A stretch of 64,000 nucleotides of DNA from Acidobacteriota bacterium (GTDB lineage Bacteria > Acidobacteriota > Blastocatellia > Pyrinomonadales > Pyrinomonadaceae), in assembly GCA_020199835.1 (NCBI GenBank), contig JAIVJV010000012.1, positions 124,001 through 188,000 on the forward strand. The letters are read 5' to 3'. The notes beneath the pieces are model-generated. The model was given only the letters and a program-made list of their open reading frames with translations. It had not been told where the DNA came from and searched no databases. Below, piece after piece: positions 35,743 through 43,916 of this stretch. Positions within the stretch are counted from its first letter, which is position 1, and each line of letters begins with the position of its first letter. The translations under genes and the position numbers were made by a program.

Positions 35743-36620
35743 CATTGAAGACCAAGCAACATTCTCCTTTCAGAACGGAACTGCGCCATCTAATACACGA
35801 GTTGGGTGGGGCCTTTCTGTTCGGCATGCCATTTCTCTACACGATGGAAATCTGGTGGCGCGGAAACACCGCGGGGCCGCCGCGAATGCTCGCTGCACTC
35901 GCGCTCACGTTCATCGCACTTGTGGTCCTGGAAAGAGCAGCGACGACGCGCTCCGGGAAAAGCGTTCCCTGGGGCCGCGTTTTGATCGAGGCGACCGAAG
36001 CTCTCGCTACAGGACTCATAGCCGCCGCTGTCGGACTCTTCTTGATTGGTTATCTCGAAATCGATGCGGGACTCCACGCCACCATCGGCCGTCTTTGCAT
36101 GGAGGGCCTGCCATTCAGCCTCGGTGTCGGCCTTGCAGATTTCCTGCTTGGTGAGAAAGAGGACGGACACGACAAAGGCGGCGACGACCAAAGCGCTAAA
36201 CCAACCGGAAAAAGTGATATGCGCGAACGTGTCCTCGTCCGCGCGGGCGCGACCGCGCTTGGAGCCACGGTCATCGCCTTGACGCTCGCACCCACGGACG
36301 AGATACCACTCATCGCCCACCGCCTCGGTTACCCCCACGTGCTCGGCATTGTTGCCGGCTCGCTCGTTATCTCTTACATAATCGTGTTCGCTTCAAACTT
36401 CGTCGCCACGGAGGCGCGTAAAGAACATCTGGGCGGTTTCAATGCTCCGCTGGTAGAGACAACGATCTCTTACATGATCTCGCTCGTCATGGCTGGAGGC
36501 ATGCTTTGGTTGTACCAACAGATCAGTCTGACCGACTCGCCTGACCTATGGGCCAGCTATGTCGTCGTCCTCGGGTTACCTGCCAGTGTTGGTGGAGCCG
36601 CGGGAAGGTTGGCGTTATGA
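35739..36620 (+). CDS. TIGR02587-family membrane protein (copy 2)
   Basis: 293 residues. TTG 35739 is chosen because AGGAAG lies 8 nt upstream; a TTG at 35718 is also in frame. Carries the same marks as copy 1: MPFLYTMEIWWRG near residue 35 and TLAPTDEIPLIAH near 180, with a charged loop (KEDGHDKGGDDQSAK) between the membrane halves. The sequences outside the motifs have diverged strongly, so the duplication is old. Linked by 4-nt overlaps to genes on both sides. Confidence 0.85.
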   Translation: MTLKTKQHSPFRTELRHLIHELGGAFLFGMPFLYTMEIWWRGNTAGPPRMLAALALTFIALVVLERAATTRSGKSVPWGRVLIEATEALATGLIAAAVGLFLIGYLEIDAGLHATIGRLCMEGLPFSLGVGLADFLLGEKEDGHDKGGDDQSAKPTGKSDMRERVLVRAGATALGATVIALTLAPTDEIPLIAHRLGYPHVLGIVAGSLVISYIIVFASNFVATEARKEHLGGFNAPLVETTISYMISLVMAGGMLWLYQQISLTDSPDLWASYVVVLGLPASVGGAAGRLAL

Positions 36621-37012
36621 CCAAGGCTGGAAAGAAAATCTCTGCGGCGCCGGAGTCGACTGCCGAATGGCTCTCGCTCGGCGTTTCGCTCATGATCCTA
36701 TTGGCATTTGTTGGGGCAATTATTTGGTTATGGATTTATCAGCCGACGGGGCCGGCGCAGTTCAACATCCAGCGAGGTGTGGTGCGCAACGAAACGGGGC
36801 TCTTTCATCTGCCGGTGACGATCACTAATACTGGGGGTTTGGCTGTCGGAGAAGTGAGGGTCGAAGGAAAGCTGAATAATCACGGACAAGAGGAGATTAC
36901 GGCTACGACTATCAACTTTCTTCCCGTGCGGGCGCATGAAGAAGTAGTACTGGTATTTCGTAACGAACCTTCCGGCGCGGTGGTCCAGGTAGTCAGTTAC
37001 CATCAGCCTTGA
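36617..37012 (+). CDS. TIGR02588-family protein (copy 2)
   Basis: 131 residues from ATG 36617, overlapping the previous stop (ATGA). One transmembrane helix (~22-43, GVSLMILLAFVGAIIWLWIY), then a beta-sandwich-like domain (LFHLPVTITNTGGLAVGEVRVEG, EEVVLVFRNEP). Same topology as copy 1, with recognisable but low similarity. The operon ends in a perfect hairpin at 37029. Confidence 0.83.
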   Translation: MTKAGKKISAAPESTAEWLSLGVSLMILLAFVGAIIWLWIYQPTGPAQFNIQRGVVRNETGLFHLPVTITNTGGLAVGEVRVEGKLNNHGQEEITATTINFLPVRAHEEVVLVFRNEPSGAVVQVVSYHQP

Positions 37013-37028
37013 TCAGAAATACAAAGCT

Positions 37029-37052
37029 GAGGCCACCTGCGAAGGTGGCCTC
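37029..37052. terminator. Perfect 10-bp hairpin between convergent genes
   Basis: GAGGCCACCT pairs perfectly with AGGTGGCCTC around a GCGA (GNRA) tetraloop. It lies 16 nt after one stop and 17 nt from the opposite one, so it probably terminates both transcripts. Confidence 0.8.
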
Positions 37053-37069
37053 GTGCTTTCGAAGCATAA

Positions 37070-38356
37070 CTATCGCACGCACTGCCGCGGACGCATAACA
37101 TTCGCGAAGATGTAGTTCGCGACGTTGCGCCCGACGGATTGCCCCGCGGCGTTATCGAACGTGAAGTGAATTCCACCATACACACGAGAGCGCGCTGCTT
37201 CATCCGCCATGTTACTGAAACCGGTGTAAGAGCGCGTTGCACCGCCTGCGCCCGCCCAGGTGTGTTCAAACCGAATATCATCGCGTCCGAAAAACAGCGC
37301 CAGTATCGTCGCTTGCGAAGTCCCGATGCCGGCCATGTTTCCTGCATATGATGGATATGGCGGATTTGGAATTAGCGCCAACCACTCCGGATCCGGAGTC
37401 GTGTTTGCGTTGCCGTCTTCATCCGCACGACGAATAGCCGTTACCGGTCGCCACATCCCATGTTCAAACTTGCTGGCGAATGTGGTTTGCAGAGCGTCGT
37501 GAAGCGCTATGTTGGTCAGTGCAAACAATCGCGCTTTTTCAACGGTCGTTAAGTTGCGGGCCGCTGACACAGTGCGCGCGACGTTGTTCCAAACCAGCAG
37601 AAAGTTGGTCGGCGTACCGATGTTGGCCCAGAGTCGGGCGACCAGCGTTTGATCCGGGGTTCGCGTCGTGCTGTTCAGCGCACCCAACTCCTTGACTTCG
37701 TTCAAGTCGGCGGCGTACTGCGCGCTTGTAAGCGCCGGCGGCGGATTCGGTGCAAACTGCGTCGCGGAACTGATTGCAAACGGTGAAACAGAGGGATAGT
37801 GCGTGAATGTCGCCGCGGCATTCGCAGGTGGAGTTGGTTGCCAGTTGCCCGGCGTTGCCGGCAGCACGTAAGGCGGGGGCGGTACAGTCCAACCGTCACT
37901 TGCGCGGGCGGCCAGCATCCGTTCGGCAACGATCCTGCCAACCCTGATTCCCTGCTGTGCACGATAATCAACTATGCCTTGCAATGATGCGATCAACTCC
38001 GCGTCGAACACTGCCGCGCGTGTCGGATACAGTCCAACCAGGACATCGTGCGCGGCCTGGGCGGCGGCGGCTTCGACTGAAGCGTTTTCGGATCCGGGCA
38101 CCTCGGTCAAATAAGGAGTGTGGCTCCCGTCGACAGAGTTCACCGCGTCAAACATCGCGGCATGCATGATCGCGTAGCTACGCACCGGCATGATCGTTCC
38201 CGGGTGCTGCCCCGGAGTGAGAATGGTCTCCATCAACACACGGTTCCACTGGAGAACCACGTCTTCCGCAAGGGCAGGTTGATTGTTGAGCGCCCAAACG
38301 TGTGTTTGAGTGCAGCCGAGGATGATTAATAGAAGAAAGACTTTCAGCAATTTCAT
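37070..38356 (-). CDS. Exported vanadium-haloperoxidase/PAP2-type protein with altered active-site loop
   Basis: 428 residues, AAAGGGAAA before the ATG, signal peptide to ~VWA-LN. Helical PAP2 superfamily fold. Family landmarks: VRSYAIMHAAMFDAVNS, then MWRPVTAIR (arginine ligand of the oxyanion) and SRVYGGIHFTFD near the C-terminus (arginine and histidine that bind vanadate or phosphate). Where haloperoxidases have the SGH catalytic loop this protein reads YPSYAGNMAG, with no histidine. It may therefore be a phosphatase-like or vanadium enzyme with different chemistry, or inactive as a haloperoxidase. Convergent with the TIGR02588 gene; monocistronic. Confidence 0.82.
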   Translation of the reverse strand: MKLLKVFLLLIILGCTQTHVWALNNQPALAEDVVLQWNRVLMETILTPGQHPGTIMPVRSYAIMHAAMFDAVNSVDGSHTPYLTEVPGSENASVEAAAAQAAHDVLVGLYPTRAAVFDAELIASLQGIVDYRAQQGIRVGRIVAERMLAARASDGWTVPPPPYVLPATPGNWQPTPPANAAATFTHYPSVSPFAISSATQFAPNPPPALTSAQYAADLNEVKELGALNSTTRTPDQTLVARLWANIGTPTNFLLVWNNVARTVSAARNLTTVEKARLFALTNIALHDALQTTFASKFEHGMWRPVTAIRRADEDGNANTTPDPEWLALIPNPPYPSYAGNMAGIGTSQATILALFFGRDDIRFEHTWAGAGGATRSYTGFSNMADEAARSRVYGGIHFTFDNAAGQSVGRNVANYIFANVMRPRQCVR

Positions 38357-38536
38357 TTTCGTTTCCCTTTCGGTGCTGCATTGGTGCAGTCAAATATCCA
38401 GCGTTAGAATGAGCGCGTCTTGCGCGTTTCAAGCCTTCGAAAGCTCACTCGCTAAACGCGGGGGAAACTAAGCCGGAGCGCACCGGAAGTACTTAGAAAC
38501 TCACTGATTTTTTCTGAAAGAGTTTCTGAAAGCCGA

Positions 38537-40438
38537 ATGTCCCAGCAAAATACGCAGGTTTACGAGTTTGGTCCGTTTCACCTCGACCCGCTGAAACGTC
38601 GTTTGTGGCGCGACGGCGAGCCGGTACGGCTCACGCCGAAAGCGTTTGATCTGCTGCTGGTACTGGTTGAAGACGCCGGACGGACGATTGAAAAGGATGA
38701 GTTGTTCGAGAAGGTGTGGCCCGGCATCACGGTTGAGGAGAACAACCTGAATCAGAACATTACGACGTTGCGAAAGTCTCTGGGGGACACTCGTAAGAAG
38801 AGTCAGTACATCGCGACAATACCGGGTGTGGGTTATCGCTTCGTGGCGGAGGTTACGAAGCGCAGCGAAAATCCCACGCAAACGGCTAAAAGCGCGGTCG
38901 AGCGAAACGCAGCGGAGAATGTTGGCGCGTTGGAGGTCTCCCGGCGGGCGCCGGCGGGGCGAGCGTTTCGTTATTTGTCGCTGGCTATCGTTCCGTTAGT
39001 CGTTGTTGCACTAGCCTATGCGTTATACACGCGGGAGAGTCGGCCGAAGCTCGCCATCTCCTCGATAATGGTTTTGCCGCTGGAAAATCTCTCCGGAAAT
39101 CCAGCCGAAGAGTATTTTGCCGACGGTATCACTGACGCCCTCATCGGCGACCTCGCAAACATCCGTGGGCTACACGTAATCTCTCGCACATCGTCAATGC
39201 ACTACAAAGGAACAAAAAAATCGCTGCCGGAGATCGCCCGTGAGATCAAGGTCGACGCGGTGGTTGAAGGGACAGTGCAGCGCTCGGGCGATCAGATACT
39301 GATTCGCGCGCAGTTGATTCACGCTGCGACTGACCGGCACTTGTGGGGGCGAGACTACAAGCGCAATATCCGTGATGTTCTGGACCTGCAAAGTGAAATC
39401 GCCCAGTCCATCGCCCGCGAAGTGCAGATTCAAATGAGTCCCGCGGAACAGGCGCGCCTGACTTCGACTCGTCCCATCGCGCCGAAGGCCTTTGACCATT
39501 ACTTGCAAGGCCGGTATCTCTATTGGAACAAACGCACGGAAGAGAATCTCAACAAAGCCATCGAGCATTTGCAGAGTGCGATCAATGAAGACCCGAGCTA
39601 CGCCGCGGGTTACGTGGGCCTGGCTGATTGTTACAACGCGCTTGGCGCGGTCCAGTTTGGCGCCTTACGTCCGATCGAGGCTCGACAACGCGCGGTAGAG
39701 GCGGCCACAAAGGCTCTCGAACTCGATGCGGCAGCGGCTGAAGCATATAGCGCGTTGGGCTATGCGAACCATTACAACTGGCAGTGGGCGGCAGCGGAAA
39801 CTGATTTCAAACGCGCCATCGAACTCAATCCGAACTATGCTAACGCGCATAACTTCTATGCGAGCTATCTGATGTCGCGCGGACGCGTTGATGAGGCGAT
39901 CGCGGCTTCGAATCGCGCGCGTGAGTTGGATCCCTTTTCTCTTTCCATCAGCGCCAACCGAGGTTTCCTTCTTGAGAATGCGCGTCGCTACAACGAAGCG
40001 ATCGAGCAGCTTCGCAGTGTAATCTCGATGGATCCGAACCACTATCAGGCGTACTGGTTTCTGAGCCATACGTATGCTGCAAACAAGCAGTTTGCTGAAG
40101 CGGTTGCGGCCGCTGAAAAAGCTGTCGAATTATCGCAAAGAACTCCTGGTGCACTCGGAATTCTCGGGCTGGTTTACGGTCTGGCTGGAAACGAATCTGA
40201 AGCGAGGAAAATTCTGAAGGAGTTGCTCGAACTGAATAAGAGCCGCTACGTTACACCCGCAGCGCTGGTAAACGTTTACATTGGTCTCGGTGACAGGGAC
40301 CAGACGTTTGTGTGGCTCGAGAAGGCATATCAGGAACGCTCGAACTTCATGGCGTACGTTGAAGTCTTTCCGATCCTTGATCCTGTTCGGGCTGATCCGC
40401 GTTTTACTGATCTGGTTCGTCGCGTCGGGTTGGAGTGA
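38537..40438 (+). CDS. CadC-like winged-helix membrane regulator with TPR domain
   Basis: 633 residues. OmpR/CadC-type winged helix at ~8-110 (YEFGPFHLDPLKRRLWRDG, LTPKAFDLLLVLVED, IPGVGYRF), a linker, one transmembrane helix (~150-172), a FlgO-like/adenylate-cyclase-associated domain (ISSIMVLPLENLSGNPAEEY, ~180-320), then at least six TPR units to the C-terminus. DNA binding sits in the cytoplasm and the TPR part outside. This architecture is abundant in Acidobacteriota and typically activates adjacent genes in response to an extracytoplasmic signal. Neighbours are the haloperoxidase gene (divergent, 180 nt) and the di-haem oxidoreductase downstream; either could be its target. Confidence 0.9.
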   Translation: MSQQNTQVYEFGPFHLDPLKRRLWRDGEPVRLTPKAFDLLLVLVEDAGRTIEKDELFEKVWPGITVEENNLNQNITTLRKSLGDTRKKSQYIATIPGVGYRFVAEVTKRSENPTQTAKSAVERNAAENVGALEVSRRAPAGRAFRYLSLAIVPLVVVALAYALYTRESRPKLAISSIMVLPLENLSGNPAEEYFADGITDALIGDLANIRGLHVISRTSSMHYKGTKKSLPEIAREIKVDAVVEGTVQRSGDQILIRAQLIHAATDRHLWGRDYKRNIRDVLDLQSEIAQSIAREVQIQMSPAEQARLTSTRPIAPKAFDHYLQGRYLYWNKRTEENLNKAIEHLQSAINEDPSYAAGYVGLADCYNALGAVQFGALRPIEARQRAVEAATKALELDAAAAEAYSALGYANHYNWQWAAAETDFKRAIELNPNYANAHNFYASYLMSRGRVDEAIAASNRARELDPFSLSISANRGFLLENARRYNEAIEQLRSVISMDPNHYQAYWFLSHTYAANKQFAEAVAAAEKAVELSQRTPGALGILGLVYGLAGNESEARKILKELLELNKSRYVTPAALVNVYIGLGDRDQTFVWLEKAYQERSNFMAYVEVFPILDPVRADPRFTDLVRRVGLE

Positions 40439-41051
40439 GCTTGAGTAGCCGTTGTTTCCACAGCAAGAATCGCTAATAAATAGCCGTTTATTTCGTTGAC
40501 ACCTAAACGCATCTCTTCTAGAGTTCCCGCACTTCGTTTTTACTCCCGTCCCAGAAATTAGTTACTCCCGCGACCCAGAAAAACTTTTCAGTTCGGCTGT
40601 AGTCTGGACTCTATTGTCGACACTGAAAGAACCTCGCTCACTGTCTCCCGTGACTCAGGTCTTCTGAGGTTCACCTCTTTGTGGGAGATGCTAATCGTTC
40701 TGGTCGGAACGTACGACTAGAGCCTCTTAGCTTCCGTCAAACGGTTCTCGCGCAAAAGGGATCAAGCAGCGTTCGCAACAAGACGAACTCACCCCATTTG
40801 TCGGCGCAACCACATGTCGACAAGCTTCTGCTTTTCAGAAAACTTGTCTATCTCATTCGATTTCTTAGAAGCCCGACTTTGGGCTCAAGCGCTCCCGGAA
40901 GGACGTTAGCCTCGCCGTACGAGACAGACTTCTCCGTCAGGTCTCGACTCCGTCTTCTTCCCATCGCGTCTTGGTACCCGCTCGGGCAAGAGGTCCATTT
41001 TGCAGGTACCGGCCAGAACCCGTTACCCACGATCCTGAAGGAGACTTTGAG
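40439..41051. other. 613-bp intergenic region, no gene seen
   Basis: An open frame at 40681-41055 has no family resemblance and biased composition, and is judged spurious. The last 20 bp hold the GAAGGAG site of the di-haem gene. No repeats or RNA elements were recognised. Confidence 0.5.
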
Positions 41052-42662
41052 ATGATCAAAAGACGAAGGTCTCAACTACCCGTGATACTAGCCGCGATGC
41101 TCGCTGTCGTGGCTACCCTCATGACCGCCACCACGCTGGCACAATTACCCGACAAAACGAGAACGCCCAACGTTGCCGGCGAAGGCATTAACAAATCGTT
41201 TCCAGAGCAGGTCGGCGCCGGGCGCGGCACCATCAACACCGCCGGCTCTTCACTCTTCATCATTAACCGTGACCCGTTCCGCGCCATCCGGCGTGGGCGG
41301 CAGGTTTTCCAACGCAAGTTTGTGAGGTCGCAGGGCCAGGGACCGCTCTTCCAGGACGGCCTTGGTAACATCAACGAAGACCTCGCTCTCGGCGCCGGGT
41401 TGGCCGACAGTTGTGCCGCCTGCCACGGACGCCCGCGCGGCTCCGCCGGCTCCGGCGGCGACGTTGTCACTCGTCCCGATAGCCGCGACGCCCCACACCT
41501 CTTCGGCCTCGGTCTGAAAGAGATGCTCGCCGATGAGATCACGACCGACCTGCGCGCCATCCGCACCGACGCCATTAACGACGCTCGTGCCACGTGTCGC
41601 GATCAGATCAGGGAGCTCAACAGCAAGGGGATAAACTTCGGCAAGATTATCGTCGACGCCGACTCCTTCTGTCGTCTCAGGCTGATCACGTCGGAGGTTG
41701 ACGGGGTCAATACGGACCTGCGCGTGCGCCCGTTCTTCCTGCAAGGCGGCACAATCTCGATGCGCGAATTTCTCGTCGGCGCCTTCCAGGCTGAGATGGG
41801 CCTGCAGCCCATCGATCCCGATCTGGCGCGGGCGCAGTCGGGCCAGCGCGTCGTGACGCCTTCGGGCATGGTGCTCGACGGCCGGATCGACCAAATCGAG
41901 GTCGCCTTCGAGCAGGACGCCACGACAGACGGTGACGGAGACGGGGTGGTCAACGAGATCCCTCTCAGCATCGTGGACTTCATGGAGTTCTACCTGCTCA
42001 ACTACTTCAAAGCCGGAACCTACCGGCGGACGCCTTCGGTCGACACCGGACGATCGATCTTCATGCAGATCGGGTGTGCGCAGTGTCACATCCCGGACCT
42101 GCAAATCAATCGTGACCGGCGCGTGGCGGACGTTGAGACGGTGTTCGACATTGAGCGCGGGATTTTCAACGACCTGTTCGCGACGGCCACTCCGCTGTTC
42201 GTTGAAACCAGGGACAGCTCCACGCTGCCGACTTTGAAGCGAGCGGCGTTGCAGCCCTTCCTTGTCAAAAACATCTTCACCGACTTCAAGCGCCATGACC
42301 TCGGCCCGAACTTCTGGGAGCGGAACTTCAACGGGACCTTCCAAAAGGAGTTTCTGACGACGCCACTCTGGGGCGTGGGCACGACGGCACCGTATGGACA
42401 CGACGGGCGCAGCGTCAACCTGCGTGAGGTGATCAAGCGACACGGCGGCGAGGCGTTGACGGCGCGCAACAACTTCGTCAACTTAACGGACGCGAACGAG
42501 GATCACGTGCTCAACTTCCTCAACTCGCTCATTATCTTCCCGCCGGACGACACCGCGTCGAACCTCGACCCGGGCGACCCGACGGCGCCGAACTTCCCTC
42601 AGATCGGCAAAGGCAGCATCAGGCTGGGAGCTCTGTTCAACAATCCAAACGATCCTGAATAG
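41052..42662 (+). CDS. Exported di-haem oxidoreductase (DUF1111 family)
   Basis: 536 residues from ATG 41052, GAAGGAG 8 nt upstream; signal peptide ends near TLA-QL. Two c-type haem sites, CAACH (~126) and CAQCH (~345), in a cytochrome-c-peroxidase-like fold with a C-terminal LWGVGTTAPYGHDGRSVNLREVI typical of the family. Such periplasmic proteins oxidise unknown reduced substrates or act as thiol oxidoreductases. The gene is visibly richer in G+C and in third-position G/C than its neighbours, and long stop-free frames occur on the opposite strand, which suggests different ancestry or strong codon selection. A hairpin follows at 42675. Confidence 0.9.
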   Translation: MIKRRRSQLPVILAAMLAVVATLMTATTLAQLPDKTRTPNVAGEGINKSFPEQVGAGRGTINTAGSSLFIINRDPFRAIRRGRQVFQRKFVRSQGQGPLFQDGLGNINEDLALGAGLADSCAACHGRPRGSAGSGGDVVTRPDSRDAPHLFGLGLKEMLADEITTDLRAIRTDAINDARATCRDQIRELNSKGINFGKIIVDADSFCRLRLITSEVDGVNTDLRVRPFFLQGGTISMREFLVGAFQAEMGLQPIDPDLARAQSGQRVVTPSGMVLDGRIDQIEVAFEQDATTDGDGDGVVNEIPLSIVDFMEFYLLNYFKAGTYRRTPSVDTGRSIFMQIGCAQCHIPDLQINRDRRVADVETVFDIERGIFNDLFATATPLFVETRDSSTLPTLKRAALQPFLVKNIFTDFKRHDLGPNFWERNFNGTFQKEFLTTPLWGVGTTAPYGHDGRSVNLREVIKRHGGEALTARNNFVNLTDANEDHVLNFLNSLIIFPPDDTASNLDPGDPTAPNFPQIGKGSIRLGALFNNPNDPE

Positions 42663-42999
42663 GCTTCACTTGCGGATGGGCCGGTCACCCCGGCCCATCT
42701 CTACCTGCGTAAGACATCCTCAGAACGCGTGCCTGTGCACGCCAGGCACTGGCGGACACTTATGGCAGGACAAGGGAATGTATGACGAGCTAACGGGTAT
42801 TGCACAAACGCGCGCGTTGTCTGGGACCGAGCTGAAGCGCAGAAGAATCTGAATGAAGTGCTCGGAATGTCTATGCGCCAATACCGCACCCGCACCCGTG
42901 TGACCGCACAGACACTGAGTCACTTAGGTGGTAAAGCATCGCAACGCGCGGTGGTGACTCCCGCTCTATCGACCGTCAAAGCGATCGGCTCGGAGGTTA
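42663..42999. other. 337-bp intergenic region
   Basis: Begins with the hairpin after the di-haem gene. The remainder shows no credible gene and ends at the stop of the ORF6N protein on the opposite strand. Confidence 0.5.
42675..42699 (+). terminator. Hairpin after di-haem oxidoreductase gene
   Basis: GATGGGCCGG pairs perfectly with CCGGCCCATC around TCACC, 12 nt after the stop codon. No T-run follows, so it may act as a weak or Rho-assisted terminator. Confidence 0.65.
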
Positions 43000-43530
43000 T
43001 CACTTCTTCGCTGAACGCAAACGGAAACCTATCTGTTTGCGATTTCGACCCGGCGTTGCCATCAATTGTCGAATTGCGTCAAAGACAACTCTGAACTGTT
43101 TATCGTACTTGCTTTCCAGCTTGTCCAATCGACGGGAAAGTTCGGCGTTTGACGCGAGCATCTGTCGCAGCTTCACAAAAGCGCGCATGATCTCGATGTT
43201 GACGATTATCGCCCGCTTGCTTCTTAACACGCTCGAGAGCATAGCAACGCCCTGTTCGGTGAAGGCATAGGGCCGAAAACGAGGATCCCGATGCTTCTCT
43301 GAACCGGTCACAAACTGTGACCGGTTCAGATCGGCGGCTTCTTTTTCGGAAAGTTGGAACATGAAGTCAGTGGGGAATCGGTCGGAGTTGCGGCGGACGG
43401 CTTGATTAAGCGCTTTCGTCTGCACCTGGTAAAGGTCGGCGAGGTCACGATCCAGCATCACCTTTTCGCCGCGAATCAGGTAAATAGCTTTTTCAATTCT
43501 CTCGCTGGGGATGAAATCTGTGTTGCTCAA
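43000..43530 (-). CDS. ORF6N-domain DNA-binding protein
   Basis: 176 residues. TTG start (43530) with AAAGGAAC about 7 nt upstream. ORF6N domain ~10-95: IYLIRGEKVMLDRDLADLYQ, ALNQAVRRNSDRFPTDFMFQL and YAFTEQGVAMLSSVLRSKRA. A helical C-terminus (RRLDKLESKYDKQFRVVF) follows. The family, known from phages and chromosomal islands, is thought to bind DNA; its cellular role is unclear. A perfect 14+14-bp palindrome (43299-43329) lies inside the coding sequence at the LNRSQFVTGS segment. A degraded relative with its own palindrome lies at 59.1 kb. No toxin or phage gene is adjacent. Confidence 0.88.
   Translation of the reverse strand: MSNTDFIPSERIEKAIYLIRGEKVMLDRDLADLYQVQTKALNQAVRRNSDRFPTDFMFQLSEKEAADLNRSQFVTGSEKHRDPRFRPYAFTEQGVAMLSSVLRSKRAIIVNIEIMRAFVKLRQMLASNAELSRRLDKLESKYDKQFRVVFDAIRQLMATPGRNRKQIGFRLRSAKK
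43299..43329. repeat. Perfect palindrome inside ORF6N gene, core TCACA-N3-TGTGA
   Basis: CTGAACCGGTCACA (43299-43312) is perfectly complementary to TGTGACCGGTTCAG (43316-43329) with AAC between. It codes for LNRSQFVTGS in the ORF6N protein. The same core, with different complementary arms, occurs at the same place in the second ORF6N gene and once in an intergenic region. Confidence 0.95.
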
Positions 43531-43649
43531 TGTGAGTTCCTTTCGTGAGGTTCAGGGGGCGCATTGTATTTAGGATGAGCAGCCGGTGGTAGGAACCGGC
43601 CGCTGAAAACGATTTAGAACATGAGGTGTTGCCTACCAACAGCTCGCCG

Positions 43650-43907
43650 TCAAGTACTGGATATGTTCAAGAAGCCCGCCTCATCAACGACGGTTTCGCC
43701 CGCATCTGCGCGGCGAACGAGTTCCGCAAGCCACGGATCGTTCGTCTCCAACGCGTAACGAATAATCGCGCGACTCTCCGGATCGATTGATCTGTCGTTT
43801 AAGACTGCCTGCGCTCTTTGTTTAAGAGCATTGACGATAGTGTTTGTTCTTGACGTTTGGTTACCGTGAGGAGTTTCGCGCACGGTTGCGCTACTATCAT
43901 TAGCCAT
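43650..43907 (-). CDS. Small hypothetical protein
   Basis: 85 residues from ATG 43907, 9 nt after AAAGG; the ATG three codons earlier touches the AAAGG and is less likely. Polar N-terminus, then two helical segments (NTIVNALKQRAQAVLND, DPESRAIIRYALETNDPWLAELVRRA) and GETVVDEAGF. No membrane segment. Resembles short regulatory or accessory proteins but belongs to no family I recognise. ~120 nt from the ORF6N gene, same strand. Confidence 0.6.
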   Translation of the reverse strand: MANDSSATVRETPHGNQTSRTNTIVNALKQRAQAVLNDRSIDPESRAIIRYALETNDPWLAELVRRADAGETVVDEAGFLNISST

Positions 43908-43916
43908 GATTGTCAT

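Noticed and set aside
40681..41055. 124-codon frame upstream of the di-haem gene
   Set aside because: No start signal, no family match, and it runs into the leader of the real gene.
41250..42443. 397-codon open frame antisense to the di-haem gene
   Set aside because: It arises from the high third-position G+C of the real gene; no ribosome-binding site or family resemblance.
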